Assembly: GCF_033095945.1 (NCBI RefSeq)
Contig: NZ_AP026800.1
Span: 434,001 to 498,000, forward strand
Length of the DNA stretch: 64,000 nt
DNA from: Bombiscardovia apis
Lineage (GTDB): Bacteria; Actinomycetota; Actinomycetes; Actinomycetales; Bifidobacteriaceae
Direction: 5' to 3'
Below, piece by piece: positions 36,420 through 44,412 of the stretch; position 1 is the stretch's first letter, and every line of letters starts with the position of its first letter. The notes beneath the pieces are model-generated. The model made no database searches, had not been told where the DNA came from, and was given only the letters and a program-made list of their open reading frames with translations. A program made the position numbers and the translations under genes.

Positions 36420-36682
36420 TGGATTCCCCTTACAAAAATGTGTGTGAACAATTTAAGCGTGTTATGGTGTGCAAGCTCCGAGCATACAAGCCAAATTCCC
36501 CAATCGGCCAGTACCCTCATTTTCGGAGTGCACAACTATTTATATGACAATATCATGTTGAACCGACCAAGACGTGGTCACTGTGTTGTGCTTGAACCTT
36601 GAACACAGAGCACGAAGCCAGAAAGAGAAACTGGGATAGGATGGGGGAGGAGCGGCGGCGGATTGGAATGGAGGCGGGGGTT

Positions 36683-37687
36683 ATGGGGGTTTTGGTTCAG
36701 CCGGGAACGCTGCTGTTGATTATTGTGGCTGGGTATTTGCTTAAGCGCGCGGGCGTTTTTGGGGCCAACGACTACCGGGTGGTGCAGGCGGCGGAGTTTA
36801 ACCTAGTCTTGCCGGGCGCCATTATCTACTCTTTTGCTACTAACCCTCACCATGTGAGCTTTCTGCTTATCTCACTTTTTGGCTTAATTGCAGCGCTTAT
36901 ACCGCCTCTGTGTGTCTTCTTTACTTCTCGCCACACGCCGGTGGCCAACCGCGCTTTCCGCATGCTCAACGTCTCGGGCTTCAACATCGGTTGCTTCTCT
37001 TTCCCCATGCTCCAGGCGCTCATTGGGCCGCAAGTGCTGGTGGCTGCTGCCATGTTCGACATTGGCAACACGACGATGGTGGCGGCTGGCACTACCGTTA
37101 TGACCCAGTCGCTCCTGCGCATTAAGCCCGGTATTCCACTGCCGGATCAGCATCCCGGCTCCGCGCCCACGCTGCCCGCGGACAACCTGAGTGATTCCGA
37201 TGCCCGTCGCCTCCATCGCCGCTCCCTGCTGCGCGGCGTGGCCAAGGGCTTCTTCGGCTCGCCCTCCTTCGACGTTTACCTGCTAATGGTGGCGTTCATG
37301 CTGGCCGGAATCAACCTGCCGGGCTGGGTGGCTCTGGTGAGTAAGCCCTTCGCGGGTGCCAACGCCTTCTGCTCTATGCTGATGGTGGGCATGCTGATGG
37401 ACCTTCCCGCTTGCAGAGATGACTTCGCTGCCGTGGGCAAAGTGCTTGCCTGGCGCCTGCCCTGCGGGGTTGCGTTCGCCGCGGCTGCCTGGTTCTTGCT
37501 GCCCTTCGACCCGCTCATTCGCCAAGCCGTGGCCCTGTGCTGCCTCTCGCCAACGGCCATCTTCGCCACCATGTATACCGACAAAGTCCTAGGCAACGCC
37601 AAGCTCGCCGGTTTCACCCTAGCCCTCACTGCCGTAATTAGCACCTTCATGATGGTCGCCGCCCACCTCCTCCTCGCCGGTCTCTAG
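36683..37687 (+). CDS. Auxin efflux carrier (AEC) family permease
   Basis: About 334 residues with ten expected helices in two halves. The N-terminus VQPGTLLLIIVAGYLLKRAG and FNLVLPGAIIYSFATNP fit the AEC family, which exports or imports small organic acids; the substrate is unknown. The second half has AGINLPGWVALVSKPFAGAN and LMVGMLMDLPACRDDFAAVG. ATG 36683 is chosen because GGAGG lies at the right distance and the first helix begins there; in-frame starts at 36599, 36641 and 36668 would add an unlikely charged tail. Divergent from RCC1 gene B. Confidence 0.83.
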   Translation: MGVLVQPGTLLLIIVAGYLLKRAGVFGANDYRVVQAAEFNLVLPGAIIYSFATNPHHVSFLLISLFGLIAALIPPLCVFFTSRHTPVANRAFRMLNVSGFNIGCFSFPMLQALIGPQVLVAAAMFDIGNTTMVAAGTTVMTQSLLRIKPGIPLPDQHPGSAPTLPADNLSDSDARRLHRRSLLRGVAKGFFGSPSFDVYLLMVAFMLAGINLPGWVALVSKPFAGANAFCSMLMVGMLMDLPACRDDFAAVGKVLAWRLPCGVAFAAAAWFLLPFDPLIRQAVALCCLSPTAIFATMYTDKVLGNAKLAGFTLALTAVISTFMMVAAHLLLAGL

Positions 37688-37722
37688 CTCCGCCGACCTC
37701 ACACAGCTCAGCTCAGCCCTAA

Positions 37723-37831
37723 TGGCCGAAAGTTCGCGGTACTTTTCTGAAATCGCGAACTTTCGGCCACTTTTTCGGAAATAATGGCACAAATTTCGCG
37801 AAAATCCTTCACAATCGCGAACTTTCGGCCA
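37723..37831 (+). repeat. Three copies of a 16-bp unit; first two form a terminator
   Basis: TGGCCGAAAGTTCGCG at 37723-37738 pairs perfectly with CGCGAACTTTCGGCCA at 37754-37769, followed by CTTTTTC: an intrinsic terminator for the AEC gene. A third copy, CGCGAACTTTCGGCCA, repeats at 37816-37831 in the same orientation as the second. Two identical right arms 62 bp apart could give alternative hairpins. Confidence 0.85.
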
Positions 37832-37890
37832 TTTGGTTTCTGCGGCTGCTTGCGCTGATACGGTTTTGCCCAGTGAGTGGGGTGCGGCGA

Positions 37891-37899
37891 GGGGGGGGG
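37891..37899 (+). repeat. G9 homopolymer upstream of the purine permease
   Basis: Nine G in the gene-free region 37832-38053, ~155 bp before the permease start. No gene frame crosses it. An AATATGA/TCATATT inverted repeat lies at 37947-37970. Confidence 0.8.
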
Positions 37900-38053
37900 A
37901 GAGAGACTGCGGAACGATTAGCGCTCGAAGCCAGTGAAGCGGGCAATATGAGGGCCGAATATCATATTTTGGAAACGGAACGAAGAAAAGCCTGGGCTCG
38001 TGATATTCTTCTGTTTGTCGGATCGCCAAATCATGACAATACATAGGAGAACT

Positions 38054-39454
38054 ATGCGCGAGCTATTCAGGCTTAAAGAGAATAATACCACAGTTTCAAC
38101 GGAAGTGGTCGCGGGCATAACCACTTTCTTTGCGATGGCTTATATCATCGCAGTCAATCCCACGGTGCTCTCCTCGGCTGGTATGCCTTGGGGGGCCGTT
38201 TTTATTGCAACCATCATTGCAGCTATCATCGGCACGCTAGTCATGGCTCTCGTAGCCAACGTGCCCTACGGTGTGGCTCCGGGCGTGGGCCTCAACGCCT
38301 TCTTCACCTTCACCGTGGTCAAAGGCTTGGGCTTTTCTTGGCAGGAGACCTTGGCTATGGTCTTCCTCTGCGGCATCATCAACATCATCGTTACGGCCAC
38401 CAAGCTGCGTAAGATGATTATCCGAGCTATTCCGCCCGTCTTGCAGCACGCTATTGGCGGCGGCATCGGCGTATTCATCGCTTACGTGGGCCTGCTCAAC
38501 GTCGGCATCATCAAGTTCACCCCAGACGATACGGCGGCTGCGGGAGCCAATCCGGGCCTTACAGTGTTCAAAGCGCCCGAGACCATACTCTTCGTTATCG
38601 GCCTCTTCATTACCATCATCCTGCTGGTCTGCAACTTCAAGGGCCGCTGGTCCTTCCTCAACAAGAGCGCCTTCATCATCGCTATCATCGCCGTAACTAT
38701 TATCGGCATTCCAATGGGCGTCACCACGATGGCTAAGTCCATCAACCTAGGGGAGGCCTTCTCCCAGCTGCCGCAGACCTTCCTCGCTATCTTCAAACCC
38801 GAAGGTTTCCCAGCTCTCTTCTCAGACCCAGCCAAGTTGCCGATTGTTCTGGTCACGATTTTTGCATTCTCATTGTCTGACACCTTCGACACCATCGGCA
38901 CGTTCGTGGGCACTGGCCGCCGCTCCGGCATCTTCTCCGATTCCGACGAGCAGGCCCTTGAAAACGGCACTGGTTTCTCTTCAAAGATGGACAAGGCCCT
39001 CTTCGCAGACGCTACTGCCACCTCAATCGGCGCTCTCTTCGGCACTTCGAACACCACCACTTACGTAGAGTCCGCCTCGGGCATTGCAGCAGGTGGCCGT
39101 ACGGGTCTCACCTCGGTAGTGATTGCAGGCTGCTTCGCCCTTTCCGCACTGTTTGCCCCGGTGATTTCCGCTGTGCCTCAGGCGGCCACGGCCCCGGTTT
39201 TGGTTATCGTGGGCTGCATGATGATGTCGACCTTCGGCGAGATTGACTGGTCCGACCTTTCCGAGGCCATTCCCGCCTTCTTCTCCGCTATCTTCATGGG
39301 CTTCTCCTACTCCATCTCTTACGGTGTGGCCGCAGGCTTCATCACCTACTGCCTGACCATGACCTGCAAGGGCAAAGCTAAAGAAGTTCACCCCATCATC
39401 TGGTGCGTGGGCGCGCTCTTCATCTTAGACTTTGCCCTGCAAGCCATGTTCTAA
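38054..39454 (+). CDS. NCS2-family purine permease (AzgA-like)
   Basis: About 466 residues with 12-14 helices. The AzgA-type signatures are present: EVVAGITTFFAMAYIIAVNP, VPYGVAPGVGLNAFFTFTVV, AIGGGIGVFIAYVGLLN, FSLSDTFDTIGTFVGTGRR and GTSNTTTYVESASGIAAGGR. Likely imports adenine, guanine or hypoxanthine by proton symport; the exact base is not predictable. ATG 38054 has TAGGAGA just upstream, preferred over ATG 38000. I did not find a purine-riboswitch core in the leader. Confidence 0.92.
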   Translation: MRELFRLKENNTTVSTEVVAGITTFFAMAYIIAVNPTVLSSAGMPWGAVFIATIIAAIIGTLVMALVANVPYGVAPGVGLNAFFTFTVVKGLGFSWQETLAMVFLCGIINIIVTATKLRKMIIRAIPPVLQHAIGGGIGVFIAYVGLLNVGIIKFTPDDTAAAGANPGLTVFKAPETILFVIGLFITIILLVCNFKGRWSFLNKSAFIIAIIAVTIIGIPMGVTTMAKSINLGEAFSQLPQTFLAIFKPEGFPALFSDPAKLPIVLVTIFAFSLSDTFDTIGTFVGTGRRSGIFSDSDEQALENGTGFSSKMDKALFADATATSIGALFGTSNTTTYVESASGIAAGGRTGLTSVVIAGCFALSALFAPVISAVPQAATAPVLVIVGCMMMSTFGEIDWSDLSEAIPAFFSAIFMGFSYSISYGVAAGFITYCLTMTCKGKAKEVHPIIWCVGALFILDFALQAMF

Positions 39455-39486
39455 GGGTTAACCTCACCATCAGATACTCAACCACC

Positions 39487-39516
39487 GACCGCCCGGGAGC
39501 AATCCCCCGGGCGGTC
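39487..39516 (+). terminator. Hairpin terminator after the purine permease
   Basis: 11-bp perfect stem GACCGCCCGGG with CCCGGGCGGTC, 8-base loop, then GTTCGTATATT. The T-run is weak. Confidence 0.65.
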
Positions 39517-39757
39517 GTTCGTATATTGAAGAGTGCGGTAAAGTGATGTTCCCCCGCTCCAGTGCATCTGTTCCGATGCCGTTTCCATAGCTTCCGCTCG
39601 CGTTTAGTGGTGTTTTCAACAATTGGTATGACCGGGTACATGCTCAGCAGAAATAGAATAGACCCGCTTCCTGCCCGTCTGTTGTGCTCAATCGTCCCGT
39701 AAATGGTAAGGATTGAGAAATGAGGAGCGGAGAAGTAAAGAGCGAGACATACAAGAA

Positions 39758-39788
39758 AGCCCCACCGCAATGTGTCAGCGGCGGGGCT
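39758..39788 (-). terminator. Terminator of the Rpf-like gene
   Basis: Minus strand: AGCCCCGCCGC with GCGGTGGGGCT (one mismatch or wobble), 9-base loop, then TTCTTG. 25 bp past the gene's stop. Confidence 0.75.
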
Positions 39789-39812
39789 TAGTAAGCGCGT
39801 TAGTAGTGGGCT

Positions 39813-40847
39813 TTAATACCAGCCGGAGGACTGGGAGTGTGCCCAAGCACCGCAAGGTGTGCCGTAGCGGCCTGCGATGTATCCCAAGCCCCAGTTAATT
39901 TGAGTGCTGGGGTTGGTCTGCCAGTCAGCGCCAGCGGAGGCCATCTTAGAGCCGGGCAAAGCCTGAGGAATGCCGTAAGCACCGGATGGGTTGGCTGCGT
40001 TGGTCCGCCAGCCAGATTCCTTATTCCACAGCTGTACTAGGCAGGTGAATTCGCCCTCGCCCAAGCCCTTAGACACGACGATTTGGTGGGCTATATTCTG
40101 TGATTCGCCCACGGGAGCGGTAGTAGCAGCAGCGCCTGCAGGAGCACCCGAGGCAGCGGCTGGTGCGCTTACAGCAACGGAACCAGTGCCTACCTGAATG
40201 ACCTTGTTAACAGGAGCTTCCTTGACGAACGAAGCGAAAATGTTGCTAGAAATGTCTTTTGAACCAGCCTTGGTAACCAAGCTGGTAGTTTCCATCACGC
40301 CTTCCTTACCCTCGGTCTTCACCTTTTTGGTGCCGGAGGGGAGGGAGTCGGTTTTTTCTTCAATAGTGTTGAAGGGAATGGCGGAATTCTCGGTCTTGAC
40401 CTCAGAATCGCAGCGTTCAATCTTGATGGTGGTAGCTTCGGAAACCTTCTCATCGAGAGAGGGGGAGACCTGATCTCCAGTTTCCAAAGTGATGTTGCCG
40501 GCGTCGAGTACGGACTTCACTGTAGTGAAATGTTCGCCCAAGACTACTTTGTTGACACCGTTGATTTGTACGGTTACATACGAAGTGCCTGCGCCTGATC
40601 CACCTGCGCGGTTGGAGAGGGCAGTACGCACCGAATCGCGGGAAACTTCCGTAGATTCAGGCTGAGTTGCAGAGTATGCGGTCGCTCCAGGATGTGGCGT
40701 TGAGTCTTGAGACTGGTAGAACCCGCGGGAAGCAAAGCCAGCACCAATCACCATAGTGACTACTGCACAACCTGCTGCAAGTCGTATCCACTGACGCTTG
40801 GTCAGCGCTCTCAAAGCCTCAGTTCGGCTCCTGCGATGGGACGGCAT
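39813..40847 (-). CDS. Rpf-like secreted wall hydrolase (DUF348-G5-lysozyme fold)
   Basis: About 344 residues. A basic N-terminus and membrane/signal helix (LAAGCAVVTMVIGAGFAS) are followed by a DUF348 ubiquitin-like domain (VTVQINGVNKVVLGEHFTTV), a G5 domain (residues ~170-245), an Ala/Pro linker, and a C-terminal lysozyme-like domain: CLVQLWNKESGWRTNAANPS with the catalytic Glu, GAYGIPQALPGSKMASAG, and INWGLGYIAGRYGTP. This is the layout of resuscitation-promoting/muralytic proteins of Actinobacteria. ATG 40847 has AGGAG four bases upstream, preferred to ATG 40895. The leader contains a stacked hairpin at 40927-40957. Confidence 0.87.
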   Translation of the reverse strand: MPSHRRSRTEALRALTKRQWIRLAAGCAVVTMVIGAGFASRGFYQSQDSTPHPGATAYSATQPESTEVSRDSVRTALSNRAGGSGAGTSYVTVQINGVNKVVLGEHFTTVKSVLDAGNITLETGDQVSPSLDEKVSEATTIKIERCDSEVKTENSAIPFNTIEEKTDSLPSGTKKVKTEGKEGVMETTSLVTKAGSKDISSNIFASFVKEAPVNKVIQVGTGSVAVSAPAAASGAPAGAAATTAPVGESQNIAHQIVVSKGLGEGEFTCLVQLWNKESGWRTNAANPSGAYGIPQALPGSKMASAGADWQTNPSTQINWGLGYIAGRYGTPCGAWAHSQSSGWY

Positions 40848-40926
40848 TACGCTCCTATTGCTCTGTTTACAGATCCTCGATAAGCTCAAATGCATAAATT
40901 CATTACGAATTACGCGCTAGCATGCG

Positions 40927-40957
40927 GCTCTCGATGCTGAATTAGCCATTCAAGAGC
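40927..40957 (-). other. Stacked hairpin in the leader of the Rpf-like gene
   Basis: GCTCT/AGAGC encloses TGAAT/ATTCA with a 6-base bulge, ~80 bases before ATG 40847. Rpf-type genes in Actinobacteria can carry c-di-AMP riboswitches, but I could not match that consensus here. The rest of 40848-41033 shows no gene. Confidence 0.25.
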
Positions 40958-41033
40958 GTTATCGGAAAACACACCACTTTCACATTTTACTCTCTTTTGA
41001 CCCATCTGTACAGTTGGGTCGGCCGGGTTACGG

Positions 41034-41083
41034 CAGAAAAAGAAGGAGTGCCAGCAGCTTATCCTTACTGCCAGCGCTCCTTT
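41034..41083 (-). terminator. Terminator of trxA
   Basis: Minus strand: hairpin with AAGGAG/CTCCTT base and GGCAG-type inner pairs (two mismatches), followed by TTCTTTTTC, ~70 bp past the trxA stop. Confidence 0.7.
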
Positions 41084-41150
41084 TCGGCTCGCTATGCCGA
41101 GCGCTAATACACAAGATGGTCAAACTTACATCTTATGTATTCTTCACAAC

Positions 41151-41504
41151 TTACTTGGCGGTCTCTTCTGCAGCTTCCTCAAGATTGACTGCGCGAGCTT
41201 GGCTGATAACGTCGTCTAAGTCAGAGGCACGCAAAGCGCCGGCCTGCTTAAAAATAATCTGACCCTGCTTGGCAATCATCAGGGTTGGAACCGCCTGAAT
41301 GTCTGCCGCGGCAGCCAAATCTTGACATTGGTCAATATCGACCTTACCGAAGACGATGTCACTGTTGGCCTCAGAAGCTTTCTGGTAAATGGGCCCAAAA
41401 GCCTTGCAAGGCCTGCACCAAGTGGCCCAAAAGTCCACGAATACTAAGTCGTTGTTTTCAATAGTTTCTTGGAAGTTTTGCGAGTTAAGATTTACCGTTG
41501 CCAT
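41151..41504 (-). CDS. trxA: Thioredoxin with WCRPC active site
   Basis: 117 residues, one thioredoxin domain, cytoplasmic. The redox site VFVDFWATWCRPCKAFGPIY has Arg where classical thioredoxin has Gly (WCGPC). The cis-Pro region is IQAVPTLMIAKQGQIIFKQAG. AAGGAG lies four bases before ATG 41504. It is divergent from the NUDIX-like gene that starts at 41684. Likely a general disulfide reductase; the Arg may tune its redox potential. Confidence 0.93.
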   Translation of the reverse strand: MATVNLNSQNFQETIENNDLVFVDFWATWCRPCKAFGPIYQKASEANSDIVFGKVDIDQCQDLAAAADIQAVPTLMIAKQGQIIFKQAGALRASDLDDVISQARAVNLEEAAEETAK

Positions 41505-41648
41505 ACTGCTCCTTCAAAAATTCTGCGCCTCGTCTTGCTAGGGCCAACCGCTCCGTTACTCTCAGCATTCCATCACCGCTGGAATATATGCTCTTGGCGC
41601 ATTTGTACTGCTGCGAGCTGTGCGAAAGCGCGGTCGGTGGCTGTGGGC

Positions 41649-41677
41649 TTGAATCCGTTGCCGTTACGCTAGATAAT
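41649..41677 (+). promoter_or_regulatory. Promoter of a probably leaderless mRNA
   Basis: TTGAAT (41649-41654), 17-bp spacer, GATAAT (41672-41677). ATG 41684 lies six bases after the -10, where transcription should start, and has no ribosome-binding site. Confidence 0.75.
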
Positions 41678-41683
41678 AGAATC

Positions 41684-42313
41684 ATGCCAGTGCTACATGA
41701 TGAAATACCCGACGACTCCGACTTCGACGCGGACCGGGCGCGCGGTGAGTTCTCTAACATCACGCCTGAAGACTTCATCCGCGGCTCCGGCCAAGATAAT
41801 CCGCCCGGTTGGCTGAGTTCACAAGAGATAGAGTGGGCCCGGCGCAAGCTGCCGATGACTTACGTAGAAGTAGTGCCGGCCCGAATCGACACCGCAGGGC
41901 GCGTTGCCCAGGTTGGCACCCTTCTGTGCGTTGACGACGAAGGCAATATCGAGCGCACTCTGATTACCGGCCGCGTGCTCTACCACGAGAGCATTCGCGA
42001 GGCTCTGGCCCGCAATATTTCCAAAGACTTGGGCGAACTTGCACTCCCAGTGCTGCCTCCCAGCCCTCAGCCCTTCAGCGTGGCCGAGTTTTTCCCTACC
42101 CCCAGCGTCTCTGAATACTACGACCCCCGCCAGCATTCCATCGCCTTGTGTTACTTAGTGCCGGTAGCTGGCGATTGCAAGTCTCAAGACGAAACTCTCG
42201 ACGTGGAATGGGTGGAGCCCCAAAGCGAGACGCTTGATCTTTTTATTGACCAAATGCCCGGCGGCCACGGAAAGATTTTGCAGCAGGCTTTGCTTTGGGC
42301 CGGAGTCTTGTAA
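41684..42313 (+). CDS. NUDIX-hydrolase-like protein (DUF4916 family)
   Basis: About 209 residues. Recognised by GWLSSQEIEWARRKLPMTYV, ARIDTAGRVAQVGTLLCVDD, LITGRVLYHESIREALARNI, KDLGELALPVLPPSPQPFSV, AEFFPTPSVSEYYDPRQHSI and MPGGHGKILQQALL, the pattern of an actinobacterial family related to NUDIX hydrolases. A canonical Nudix box is not evident, so enzymatic activity is uncertain. ATG 41684 matches the promoter-defined 5' end; the longer frame from 41498 is not supported. Confidence 0.8.
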   Translation: MPVLHDEIPDDSDFDADRARGEFSNITPEDFIRGSGQDNPPGWLSSQEIEWARRKLPMTYVEVVPARIDTAGRVAQVGTLLCVDDEGNIERTLITGRVLYHESIREALARNISKDLGELALPVLPPSPQPFSVAEFFPTPSVSEYYDPRQHSIALCYLVPVAGDCKSQDETLDVEWVEPQSETLDLFIDQMPGGHGKILQQALLWAGVL

Positions 42314-42385
42314 AGGCTTAGCGTGAAGATTTAAACATGCAGACATGGCAGGGCAAGGTAGCGCATAGCGAGGAACAGAGGAAAA

Positions 42386-43264
42386 GTGAGTAGTGAGATG
42401 AAGATAGTAAACCACGTTGTAGCGCAGGGCTCGGGGATTCCGGTAGTGCTGGTCCACGCCTTCCCCGTAGACCATCGTATGTGGCTGGAGTGCGCCCGGC
42501 AGCTGACTGAGCAAGCGCAGGCGGATGGATTGGAACCTTTCCCCATATATGCGCCTGATACGCCTGGAGCCGGGGTCAGTCCGGTGCCCAGCGAAGGCGA
42601 GACCGGAGGAGCAGATCAAGACGGCGCTTATCCGCAAGCGTTGGACCGCATGGCCGATTCCTACGCTCAATTGCTTACTGACTTAGGACATACACGAGCC
42701 ATTTGGGTAGGGCTTTCGATGGGCGGATACCTCGTAACTGCCATCCAGCGCCTCTACCCGCAAATGGTGGCAGGTTTTGCCTTGTGCGACACCACAACGG
42801 CCGCAGACAAGCCTGAAAGCCGGGCCAACCGCCTGTGCATCGCTCGCGAGTGCGAAAGTACCGGCAGCGTTGATAGCGTTATGCACTTTGCTCAGGCCGG
42901 CCCCCAAGATTCCACGGTTAAGCGTTCTGCTGAGTGCGTTGCAACCTTTACTAACTGGATTGAATCGCAGAGCCCTGAGGGAATCGCTTGGCGGCAGCGG
43001 ATGGCAGCGGGCCGCCCAGATCAGAGTAAGGTGTTGGATAGCGTGCGAGTGCCGAGTGCGGTCATTTCCGGCGAACTTGATCCTTCAAGCCCTCCCGAGG
43101 CTATGCGCCCAATCGTCGATGCCTTGCAAGCCAGTCGGCCCGAGTTCACTAGGATTGCTGACTGCGGCCACTTCAGCGCTGTCGAGCATCCCAGCCAGGT
43201 GGCCAGCGCCCTGCTTGCCTTGGTCAATCGCGTGGGCCAAGCAGCGCTTACTGTTGAAAGGTAA
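42386..43264 (+). CDS. Alpha/beta-hydrolase
   Basis: 292 residues, cytoplasmic. Oxyanion segment VVLVHAFPVDHRMWLECARQ, nucleophile elbow WVGLSMGGYLVTA (Ser), acid in VISGELDPSSPP and catalytic His in ADCGHFSAVEHPSQV. Substrate is unknown. GTG 42386 follows GAGGAAAA. Its stop is two bases before the nudC start, so they are likely co-transcribed. Confidence 0.85.
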   Translation: MSSEMKIVNHVVAQGSGIPVVLVHAFPVDHRMWLECARQLTEQAQADGLEPFPIYAPDTPGAGVSPVPSEGETGGADQDGAYPQALDRMADSYAQLLTDLGHTRAIWVGLSMGGYLVTAIQRLYPQMVAGFALCDTTTAADKPESRANRLCIARECESTGSVDSVMHFAQAGPQDSTVKRSAECVATFTNWIESQSPEGIAWRQRMAAGRPDQSKVLDSVRVPSAVISGELDPSSPPEAMRPIVDALQASRPEFTRIADCGHFSAVEHPSQVASALLALVNRVGQAALTVER

Positions 43265-43267
43265 ACC

Positions 43268-44305
43268 TTGGATTCTCCACAGAGTTTGTTCACTCCGCTC
43301 TCACTCACTCAGGCCTTGCCTTTCTTGCCCTTAGCGCAGTCTCAGGTGGATTATGCCAGCGAGCAGCGCTCGAATCCCGACCTCTTCCAACAGTTTGAGC
43401 AGGAGGGCTCTGTTTCGGTGATGCTGGTGAGTGGCCAGCGGGTGGCTTTACCTTTCAAATCATTGGAACAGGCCAAATTGGGTGGCGGCCTGCTGCGTTT
43501 GGCCCTACTGCCAGGCGAATACCTGCCCTCGTGTTTGCGGCCGCTCGCTGGAGCGCCTTCTGCCCTGTATTTCTTAGGATCGGCAGGGAACCAACACTTC
43601 TTCGCGCTCGATCTTGATTTGGCTGGCCGACAGTTGAGTGACGAGCCAGGTCGGGAACAGGTGGAGCAGTTCGCCCAGAGTGCCCAAAGTCGTTTTAAAT
43701 GGCTGGATGTGAAGGAGTTTGCTCCACGTGGACTCTCGCGTGATGTGGGCCTTGCCACGAGTGCACTCGCACTCAGTATTTGGCACAATGCGCAGCGGTA
43801 CTGCTCCTACTGTGGTGCCCCGATTGCGCCCTGCGAGAACGGTTGGGCTCAGCAGTGCACCCAAGAAAACCCTGCTCGTATCCTCTTCCCCCGCATCGAA
43901 CCGGCCGTTATTACTGCGATTGTCGACAGTCAAGACCGCCTGTTGTTGGAGCACAATAGCGCTTGGGAACCCAGCCTCTATTCGCTCTGCGCTGGCTTCG
44001 TGGAGCCAGGCGAAAACCTTGAGCATGCTGCCAAACGCGAGGCAATGGAGGAGCTGCAACTGCCCTTAGGCGAGATACGCTATTTAGGCTCTCAGCCTTG
44101 GCCTTTCCCTGCTTCGCTGATGGTGGCTTTCAAGGCGCGGGCCCTGAGCGAGGCTTTCGTGGTGGACTATGAAGAGACGGATTGCGCTTGCTGGATGACC
44201 CGTGATGAATACACGGCAGCGCTGGCAACCGGGCGTATGTCCGCTCCGGGCAAGGCTTCCGTAGCTCGCTATATGATTGAACAATGGTACGGGCGAGAGT
44301 TATAA
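43268..44305 (+). CDS. nudC: NAD+ diphosphatase / NADH pyrophosphatase
   Basis: Hydrolyses NAD(H) and can remove NAD caps from RNA in characterised relatives. 345 residues. A zinc site is visible (RYCSYCGAPIAPC with a further Cys in GWAQQC). The Nudix box GFVEPGENLEHAAKREAMEE keeps all catalytic Glu residues; the Gly after EE is Gln-flanked rather than canonical. The NudC hallmark SQPWPFPASLM follows. The start is TTG 43268 with AAAGG upstream; no better start exists near the conserved N-terminus. Confidence 0.9.
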   Translation: MDSPQSLFTPLSLTQALPFLPLAQSQVDYASEQRSNPDLFQQFEQEGSVSVMLVSGQRVALPFKSLEQAKLGGGLLRLALLPGEYLPSCLRPLAGAPSALYFLGSAGNQHFFALDLDLAGRQLSDEPGREQVEQFAQSAQSRFKWLDVKEFAPRGLSRDVGLATSALALSIWHNAQRYCSYCGAPIAPCENGWAQQCTQENPARILFPRIEPAVITAIVDSQDRLLLEHNSAWEPSLYSLCAGFVEPGENLEHAAKREAMEELQLPLGEIRYLGSQPWPFPASLMVAFKARALSEAFVVDYEETDCACWMTRDEYTAALATGRMSAPGKASVARYMIEQWYGREL

Positions 44306-44412
44306 AACCGCCTGAGTGTCAAGTGAACTGCCGTGGGAGCGTTCATTTGTGAAGGTCTCGCGCCTTGGGTTTATAGTGGAATGCAATTGCAAAGATTATG
44401 GAAGGGTGATCT

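Noticed and set aside
37840..38053. Purine riboswitch before the purine permease
   Set aside because: The conserved loop sequences of the purine aptamer could not be found in the leader.
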